Shown here: positions 15,426 through 20,573 of the stretch, in pieces
How positions within the stretch are numbered: the first letter of the stretch is position 1
How the letters are laid out: each line of letters begins with the position of its first letter
NCBI GenBank assembly: GCA_030446525.1
Contig: JAUJNC010000145.1
Span: forward strand, 1-20,573
Reading direction: 5' to 3'
Origin: Armatimonadaceae bacterium
Lineage (GTDB): Bacteria; Armatimonadota; Armatimonadia; Armatimonadales; Armatimonadaceae
Length of the DNA: 20,573 nucleotides
Made by a program: the position numbers and the translations under genes
Notes under the pieces: generated by a model
The model's input: the letters and a program-made list of their open reading frames with translations, nothing else
The model's database searches: none
Told to the model about the DNA's origin: nothing

Positions 15426-15509
15426 GGTGCCGAGGAGGGGACTTGAACCTAAGCCCTTGCGGGCACTAGCTCCTGAAACTAGCGTGTTTGCCAATTTCAC
15501 CACCTCGGC
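15425..15509 (-). tRNA. tRNA-Leu (anticodon CAG)
   Basis: Minus strand, 85 nt including an encoded CCA. The acceptor arms GCCGAGG (15509-15503) and CCTCGGC (15435-15429) pair fully, with discriminator A. D-arm region TGGTGAAATTGGCAAACACG, anticodon arm CTAG-TTTCAGGA-GCTAG with CAG in the loop, a long class II variable arm (TGCCCGCAAGGGCT) and the T-arm with GGTTCAAGTCCC. Size and variable arm are typical of leucine tRNA; CAG reads CUG, a favoured codon in this GC-rich DNA. Confidence 0.93.
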
Positions 15510-15522
15510 CCGGCATGCCCTT

Positions 15523-15551
15523 ATTGTACGTCAGAAAAATCTCGCTGTCAA
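15523..15551 (-). promoter_or_regulatory. tRNA-Leu promoter embedded in the 3' end of the upstream gene
   Basis: Minus-strand TTGACA (15551-15546), 17-bp spacer and TACAAT (15528-15523). The predicted start is near 15516, about 7 nt before the mature tRNA 5' end at 15509. The whole -35 and spacer lie inside the last codons of the glycosidase-like gene that precedes it on the same strand. Confidence 0.8.
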
Positions 15552-16578
15552 GGGATCTGCGAAGCGCGCGCCGGCCATCTCGGCCACCCGGCGGAAGAAG
15601 GCGCGCTTGCGGTCGGTGTTGATGCCCCAGTTGACGGGCGGACATCAGTAGCCGTCCCGGTAGTCGCTCGCGCCGGGGTCGAAGTAGCCCCACGACGCGT
15701 ATTCGGAGACGGCGGCGGCGAAGTTGTTCTCGTCCTTGTCGAAGTCGAAGTGGTCGTCCTCGTTGAACAGGATCGGCATCGGGCGGTAGCCGGGGATGCC
15801 TCGTTTGCCGGACCATCTCGGCGATGCGGCGCGGGTCGGAGACGCCGTTGCCGTGGACCAGCAGGAAGTCCGAGGCGCGGACCACGTTCTCCCGGGGCAC
15901 CGTGTTCCCGCCGTAGGAGGTGCCCACGAGCAGACGCCGCCCGCCGTTGGGGTTTTTCTTCACCCGCGCGATCCGCTCGTGGACGCGCTCCGGCTGCAGG
16001 ATCGGGTGCTCGTACTTTTTGACGTTGCACTCGTTGTTGATCTCGACGAGGACGTTGGTGTAGTCGCGGTCCTGCAGCCAGTGGACGGCGTTGTCGACCG
16101 CGCGCACGATCGCGGCCTCGTCCCGCACGCGCTCGTCCTGGCCGAAGTAGAAGATGCCGACGACGGCTGCCATGCCCAGCTCGTCGGCCCGGTCCAGAAT
16201 GCGCGCGAGGCGACCAGGGGGCGCTCAGGGAGCCGTCCGCCTCGATGGCCGAGCCGGCCAGGGCTGCCGCTCTTCGAGTAGCCTTGCGGCGATCCGCCCT
16301 GCAGGTTGATGGTGAACGCCAGCAGCCCGTGCCGCCGCCACTGGGCATGGCCTGGACGAACTCACTTGCAAGCTGCGCTCGGGGTCCCACCGGCCCGTGT
16401 CCGGGTACGCCCAGCGGCCCACGGTGTCCGGGTTGCGGTCGTCGAAGACGCCCTGCACCAGACGCGCGTTGAGCAGCAGCCCTTCGACCTTGTGCCCGCG
16501 CCACCTACGCCCCTGGTACGTCGGCATGCCGTTGATATGGAACGCGTCGCCCACGATGGCGACGGTCGTCTTGCCCAC
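15531..16578 (-). CDS. Putative TIM-barrel glycoside hydrolase-like protein (frameshifted)
   Basis: The likely start is GTG 16578 (VGKTTVAIVGDAFHINGMPT). Successive frames give YQGRRWRGHKVEGLLLNARL, VQGVFDDRNPDTVGRWAYPD, FVQAMP, then MAAVVGIFYFGQDERVRDEA, NVLVEINNECNVKKYEHPIL, GRRLLVGTSYGGNTVPRENV, ASDFLLVHGNGVSDPRRIAE, MPILFNEDDHFDF, and near the end FFRRVAEMAGARFAD before a TGA at 15531. The INNECN segment resembles the strand-4 acid/base motif of clan GH-A glycosidases, and FNEDD could supply the second glutamate; this is inference. I know similar proteins as uncharacterised or 'cellulase-like' in Planctomycetota-type genomes. Expected length is about 350 residues. At least four indels occur (including near 16370, 16200 and 15650-15800). 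Strand and position relative to the kinase suggest independent expression. Confidence 0.7.
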
Positions 16579-16757
16579 ACCGCACCCCTTTCCGCCGCGC
16601 TTCGCCGGCGCTCGGTGATGTCCCTGTTCCACACGGGCGCGCGTGCTTCCTGCCTGGCCCCGCGCCCTGCCGTCAGGGCGCCGTTGTTTCCAAAGCCGGC
16701 GCCCTGGGTATCTTCCGGAAGGGTCTCGTTGCACCCCCGGTCACACAGCAAAAAGGG
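16579..16757. other. Divergent intergenic region between glycosidase-like and kinase genes
   Basis: Separates two divergent genes. It contains a 7-bp inverted repeat (GGGCGCC 16676-16682, GGCGCCC 16698-16704). Weak promoter-like sequences are present but I could not assign a convincing -35/-10 pair. The kinase ATG at 16758 is preceded by AAAAAGGG, a poorly spaced RBS. Confidence 0.4.
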
Positions 16758-18627
16758 ATGCTCGCACAAAACAAGCTGGGAAACTACGTTCTCGTGCGCG
16801 AGGCGGGGCGGCGGCATGTCCACGGTCTACGAGGCGGTGGACACGCGGATTGGGCGCACCGTCGCTTTGAAGGTGCTGTCGGTGCCGCCGCACCTGCCCC
16901 CGGCCGAGCGCGAGGCGATGGCGGCGCGCATGCGGCGCGAAGCGCGGGCGCTCGGCAGCCTGTCGCACCCGAACGTCGTCACGATCTTCGACGTGGCCTG
17001 CAGTACCTGGTGATGGAGTTCCTCGACGGCGCAGACACTGCGCGCGCGGCTCGATACCGGCGCGCTCGCCGGTCGAGACCGCCGACGTCCTGGACCAGGT
17101 GGCGAGCGGGCTCGACGCCGTCCACGCCCGGGGCGCAGTGCACCGCGATATCAAGCCGTCCAACGTGATGCTGCTGCCGGGCGGGCGCGTGAAGCTGATG
17201 GATTTCGGCGTGGCGCGCGCAGCCGGCGACCCCACGATGACGCAGACCGGCGCCATGGTCGGCTCGCCCGCCTACATGGCGCCCGAACTGATCAACGGCC
17301 AGAAGGCCACCCCCGCCGCGGACATCTGGGCGCTGGGCGTGCTGCTCTACGAGATGCTTGCCGCCCGCCCGCCCTTCGCCGCCGAAGCCATCGCCGCCGT
17401 GCTGTACCAGATCACGCACGGCCAGCCGGCCCCGCTGCCCGGTGTCCCCAGCTGGTCGCCGCCCTGCTGCAGCGGGCGTGCGCGACCCGTCCAAACGCTT
17501 CGCCTCCGCCCGCGCCTTGGCCGACGCCTATCACGCGGCCCTGGCGTCCGCGACCGCCCCGAAGAAAGCCGCGGCGTACGCAGCGAGCGGGCGTGCCGCG
17601 GCAGCCGCTTGCCGCACGGGAAAAGCAGATGCCGGCCTGCCCCCGGCGGGCGGGTGCTGGCCCGCCGCGGCGCGGCGCGCTCCGGATCGTGGCGGCGACG
17701 GCGGCCGCCGCGTCTCTGATCGGCGGCCTGTTCGCGGCGTCCCGCCTGTTGCCAGTCGGGGCGGCGGACGACGTCGCCGCCTCCACGCCCGCCGTCGGAC
17801 CGCCGCAAGCAGAAGCGCCGCCGGCGGACGTAAAGCCCCCCGCGCCGGGCCCCACGGCTGCGCCCCCGCCCGGCCCCGGAACGCGGGCCGGGCGCGGCGC
17901 GCCTTCGCGCGGGACAGACCAGGCGCAGGCGGGGCGAACAGGCGCGACGGCCCGGAGGAAACCGGCGACGGAATCGCCTGCAGCCGTCCCGATCGTGACA
18001 GCAGGGGAGCGCGCGAGCAACGGCAGCGACGCCCTTCCCGCCCCGCGGCAAGCACCGCAACGCGCACCTGACAGGCCGGCAAGCGGTGGCGGCTCCTCCA
18101 CGCAGCGGCAGGCGGCGCGGAAAGAGACGCCGCCCGCCCAAAGCGAACCCCCTGCGGACGGTCCTGGTCCCGGCAAGCGCCCCGGCCGCAGCGGCGAAAC
18201 GCCCAAAAAGGTCGCTTCCGCTTCCACAACAGACGGCGCAGCGAACCGGGCCGAAGGAACAAGCGCGGAGCTGGAGCTCCGCGCCCTGCTCGACGCGTGG
18301 ATCGCCGCCACCAACGAGCGCGACATCGAGGGGCAGATGCGTTTTTACCCGGCAAGGGTGTCTAACCTTTACGAAGAGCACGGCGTTTCGCGTGCCCGGG
18401 TGCGTGCGGTAAAGGAGTGGCGCTTTGAAAGGACAGCCCTGGTGAATATGCGCGTACGTGCTCTGGATATCAAGCTGAGCGCCGATGACCGCGCAGCGAC
18501 AATGCGGTTCCGTAAGTCGTACACCATCCTGGGTGGCCGCCGGCCCGGCCGCGGCGAAGTTCGCCAGGAGCTGATCTGGCGACGCACGGACGACGGGTGG
18601 AAGATCTTCAGCGAGCGGGACGTGTAG
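16758..18627 (+). CDS. Transmembrane Ser/Thr protein kinase with C-terminal NTF2-like domain (frameshifted)
   Basis: The ATG at 16758 starts MLAQNKLGNYVLVREAG; a 2-base loss then breaks the glycine loop (RGGMSTVYEAVD in the next frame). Hanks-type kinase motifs follow: TVALKVL with the ATP-binding Lys, SHPNVVTIFDVA, LVMEFLDG, HRDIKPSNVML (from 17141), DFGVARA (from 17201), GSPAYMAPEL and DIWALGVLLYEMLAARPPF. The kinase domain ends in DPSKRFASARALADAYHAAL. After another shift come a single membrane helix (RIVAATAAAASLIGGLFAAS), about 150 residues of Pro/Ala/Gly-rich linker, and an NTF2/SnoaL-like domain (LELRALLDAWIAATNERDIE ... RQELIWRRTDDGWKIFSERD) that should lie outside the cytoplasm. The kinase probably phosphorylates cytoplasmic targets in response to something sensed by that domain. 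A short deletion also removes residues before LQYLVMEF (near 16998). The last third, with the NTF2 domain, is intact. Confidence 0.8.
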
Positions 18628-18650
18628 GAGATCCGCAGGAGCCGAGCCAG

Positions 18651-19706
18651 ATGAGCAGACCGGACGGGCAGGAGCGCCAGCGGCTAGTGGAGCGCCTCTT
18701 TCCCCAGGGCGTGCCGGCCCTCTGGTGCCCGTTGTTGACCCATTACGGCGCTTCCGGGGCGATCGACCGGGACCGGATGACGGCCCATCTCCGGCATCTG
18801 GCGCCCTGGGTGAAGGCCTACCTGATCCCCGGCTCCACCGGCGACGGGTGGGAGATGAGCGACGAGGAGGCGCGGCAGGTCCTGGACTGGGCCCTCGATC
18901 AGGCGGCCTGGCAGGGCGTGCAGATCCTCGTCGGCGTGCTCAAGACCGACGCCGGCGAGGCCCGGCGCAGCGTGCGGGACACGATGGCGTGGCTACAAAC
19001 CCGCACCGGCGCCCCCGATGTCGAGGCCAGCCTGCGCGCCGCGCGGGTTTGCGGTTTCGCGGTGTGTCCCCCGCAGGGCGAGCATCGGTCGCAGGAAGAG
19101 ATCAGCCGGTCGCTCGCGTCGATCCTGGAGCTGGGCGCGCCGACAGCCCTGTACCAGCTGCCACAGATCACCCGCAACGAGATGGGCCCCGAGCTGGTGT
19201 CGGATCTGGCGGCGCGTTTCCCCAACTTCTTCCTGTTTAAAGACTCCAGCGGCACGGACCGCGTGGCGGCGGCGGGCCGGGCGCCCGAAGGCGTGTTCCG
19301 GGTCCGCGGGGCGGAAGGGGATTACGCCCGCTGGCTGGCTCCTGCCGGCGCGTACTACGGCCTTTTGCTGAGCACGGCCAACTGCTTCGCGCGACAGTTC
19401 CATGCCCTGGTCCAGGATCTGGCCGGCGGGCGGCTCGCCGAAGCCCAGGCCCTGTCCGCGCGTCTTTCCGGCGTCGTCGGCGCGGTGTTCGATCTGGTGG
19501 CCGGCCTCCCCGACGGCAACCCGTTCGCCAACGCCAACAAGGCCATGGACCATTTCTTCGCCCATGGCCCCGGCGCCGAAAACATTCCGCCGCCGCGGCT
19601 ACGTTCGGGTCGCTCGCTGCCCGTCGAGGTTCTGCGGGCCGCGGGCGAGGCGCTCGTCCGCCACGGCCTGATGCCGGCGCGCGGGTACCTGGACTGGCAG
19701 GGTTAA
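18651..19706 (+). CDS. Dihydrodipicolinate synthase/N-acetylneuraminate lyase family protein
   Basis: ATG 18651 follows an AGGAG RBS (9-nt spacing) 23 nt after the kinase stop, so the two are probably co-transcribed. The 351-residue class I aldolase-type TIM barrel has the family's pyruvate-binding GST (61-63, in IPGSTGDGWEMSDEE), the catalytic tyrosine at 168 (ALYQLPQ) and the Schiff-base lysine at 197 (LFKDSSG). These residues support a pyruvate-dependent aldolase or lyase reaction; the substrate is not shown. Candidates include N-acetylneuraminate, 2-keto-3-deoxy sugar acids or dihydrodipicolinate. It is about 50 residues longer than the common 290-300, with an extra N-terminal segment and an insertion around 118-130. 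No frameshifts. The last 54 bp recur at 20417-20470. Confidence 0.85.
   Translation: MSRPDGQERQRLVERLFPQGVPALWCPLLTHYGASGAIDRDRMTAHLRHLAPWVKAYLIPGSTGDGWEMSDEEARQVLDWALDQAAWQGVQILVGVLKTDAGEARRSVRDTMAWLQTRTGAPDVEASLRAARVCGFAVCPPQGEHRSQEEISRSLASILELGAPTALYQLPQITRNEMGPELVSDLAARFPNFFLFKDSSGTDRVAAAGRAPEGVFRVRGAEGDYARWLAPAGAYYGLLLSTANCFARQFHALVQDLAGGRLAEAQALSARLSGVVGAVFDLVAGLPDGNPFANANKAMDHFFAHGPGAENIPPPRLRSGRSLPVEVLRAAGEALVRHGLMPARGYLDWQG
19644..19697 (+). repeat. 54-bp direct repeat, copy 1 (3' end of lyase-family gene)
   Basis: Coding for GEALVRHGLMPARGYLDW. It recurs at 20417-20470 with three substitutions. The two copies enclose the coiled-coil gene pair. Confidence 0.9.
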
Positions 19707-19791
19707 GGCGCGAGCGGACGGAGGTCTGCGCCTGAGGCACAGGAGCGCGTCCGTCCGGTCGAGCTAGAGCCGGAGGAGGGGTGCTACGAGC

Positions 19792-19820
19792 TTGGTGGCT
19801 CACTTTGTTCGTGGTAAAAT
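19792..19820 (+). promoter_or_regulatory. Promoter for the coiled-coil gene pair
   Basis: TTGGTG (19792-19797), a 17-bp spacer and TAAAAT (19815-19820), about 20 nt before the GTG start at 19841. The -35 is weak (three of six), the -10 good. Confidence 0.5.
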
Positions 19821-19840
19821 CCAGGTGGAGGGAGCCGATC

Positions 19841-20068
19841 GTGGATACTGCTTTGACAACCGACATGCCCGCCCACGGCGACGCGGCGGAAATGGAATCT
19901 GCCATCGCGCGCGTCATCGAGCAAATAAAGGAGATTCGCGAACAGATGAAGGCTGACGACGTCGCGATCGCGCGGTTCAAGGCGGAGAACGCCGTATTGA
20001 AGGCTGAAACGCAAACACTTCGTGACGAAACACGCGCCATCCTCGCCAGCCTGCGGAACGCCGCGTAG
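19841..20068 (+). CDS. Small coiled-coil protein (75 aa)
   Basis: The GTG at 19841 is preferred over upstream starts because GGAGGGAG stands 6 nt before it. The product begins VDTALTTDMPAHGDAAEMES and continues with heptad-like AIARVIEQIKEIREQMKADD, VAIARFKAENAVLKAETQTL and RDETRAILASLRNAA. It is an almost continuous amphipathic helix without signal peptide or membrane segment, likely oligomerising. No family is recognised. Base composition is less GC-rich than the neighbouring enzyme gene. It lies 6 nt upstream of a second coiled-coil gene and shares its promoter. Confidence 0.6.
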   Translation: MDTALTTDMPAHGDAAEMESAIARVIEQIKEIREQMKADDVAIARFKAENAVLKAETQTLRDETRAILASLRNAA

Positions 20069-20074
20069 CTACCC

Positions 20075-20383
20075 ATGCTCAAGCAGATCATCGAGCTGAC
20101 GACGCAGTTCCTCTCGCTCGCGAAGGACGTTCAGTAGAACAAGGCCGATACCAAGGACGTGGAGCAGGAGGTCAAAGACCTGCGGCGCGATTTCAACGAC
20201 CTCAGGCGCGAGGTGCGCGATCTGGCGACGGCAGTGCAACGCTTAGCCTATGAGATTCACCGCGTGAGTGAAAACGAAACAAGCGAGCGCAAACTCCTAG
20301 CACTCCAGTTGGAGAACACGCTTCTGAAGTTTGAGCGTCGCCTACCTTCGGGCAGGCCAAATTTGGAAGACGAGAAAGATTGA
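20075..20383 (+). CDS. Small coiled-coil protein interrupted by an in-frame amber codon
   Basis: ATG 20075 reads MLKQIIELTTQFLSLAKDVQ, then TAG (20135-20137), then in the same frame NKADTKDVEQEVKDLRRDFN, DLRREVRDLATAVQRLAYEI, HRVSENETSERKLLALQLEN, TLLKFERRLPSGRPNLEDEK and a stop at 20381-20383 (102 codons plus the amber). The N-terminal helix, the heptads and the ERKLLALQLENTLLKFERRLP tail resemble a family of small uncharacterised coiled-coil proteins that I recall with the N-terminal part attached, so the TAG interrupts one protein. The TAG is one substitution from CAG (Gln). An internal start at GTG 20159 lacks a good RBS. Confidence 0.6.
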
Positions 20384-20416
20384 GCCGGACCTTCCGGCCC
20401 CACCCGGCGCTGCACA

Positions 20417-20470
20417 GGCGAGGCGCTCGCCCGCCACGGCCTGATGCCGGCGCGCGGGTACCTGGGCTGA
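20417..20470 (+). repeat. 54-bp direct repeat, copy 2 (orphan tail of lyase-family gene)
   Basis: Encodes GEALARHGLMPARGYLG followed by TGA. It matches 19644-19697 at 51 of 54 positions. Preceding bases (20384-20416) do not extend the similarity. Confidence 0.9.
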
Positions 20471-20478
20471 CGCGGTTC

Positions 20479-20508
20479 TTGACGCCCTTCCGACCCCCAT
20501 GCTATAAT
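20479..20508 (+). promoter_or_regulatory. Promoter for a gene beyond the window
   Basis: TTGACG (20479-20484), an 18-bp spacer and TATAAT (20503-20508), a near-consensus pair. The predicted transcript starts near 20515. An ATG at 20571-20573 ends the window, but no coding sequence can be assessed. Confidence 0.7.
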
Positions 20509-20573
20509 ACCGGCGGGCGACAACGATCGTCCCGTTTGCGTCGATAGGCGGCGCGATCCGTACACGGCCCATG

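Noticed and set aside
19706..19790. Terminator after the lyase-family gene
   Set aside because: CGGACGG/CCGTCCG can pair, but the loop is long and no T tract follows on the plus strand.

Overview
This is a high-GC bacterial window with canonical sigma70-type promoters (several TTGACA/TATAAT-like pairs with 17-18 bp spacers). The gene content points to an uncultivated, environmental heterotroph: a PadR plus permease-prefix cassette, serine hydrolase, sialidase, Na+/solute symporter, a Ser/Thr kinase with an extracellular NTF2-like domain, and a DUF5679-type zinc-ribbon protein. The PadR/permease-prefix/serine-hydrolase trio is reminiscent of Acidobacteriota and related phyla, and the sialidase and TIM-barrel proteins of Planctomycetota-like genomes. 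I cannot fix the phylum from sequence alone.

Layout. (1) 1-2012: end of a large multi-pass membrane protein, overlapped by a 49-aa ORF. (2) 2033-8330: a decayed or error-rich mosaic. It holds a 3'-truncated sialidase, a PadR regulator behind a consensus promoter, a permease-prefix membrane protein, a beta-lactamase-fold serine hydrolase whose 3' end is duplicated 0.86 kb downstream, an IS5-type transposase remnant, and a sodium:solute symporter truncated at both ends. (3) 8514-11679, minus strand: DUF5679-like protein, rpsO and pnp, closed by a bidirectional terminator. (4) 11946-12764, minus strand: a membrane-anchored macro-domain protein, divergent from (5) cydA-cydB (12816-15357), which has a terminator-like hairpin in its leader. 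(6) tRNA-Leu(CAG), minus strand, whose promoter lies in the last codons of a TIM-barrel glycosidase-like gene. (7) 16758-19706, plus strand: Ser/Thr kinase with a C-terminal NTF2-like domain, then a dihydrodipicolinate synthase/N-acetylneuraminate lyase family enzyme. (8) 19792-20508: two small coiled-coil genes, the second with an in-frame amber codon, enclosed by a 54-bp direct repeat of the lyase-family gene's 3' end; then a promoter for a gene beyond the window.

A dominant property is the large number of single-base frameshifts, many of them deletions in short homopolymers, even in normally conserved genes such as pnp and cydB. The first membrane gene, rpsO, the macro gene, cydA and the lyase-family gene are intact. 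This pattern suggests an indel-prone assembly for at least part of the window, so 'pseudogene' calls may be artefacts. Frameshifted genes are given as one merged span.

Functionally, cydAB gives high-affinity oxygen respiration and rpsO-pnp is a conserved translation/RNA-decay pair. Sialidase, symporter and lyase-family enzyme could be parts of host-glycan or sialic-acid use, but only the lyase-family gene is intact. No CRISPR array, prophage or recognised defence system was seen.
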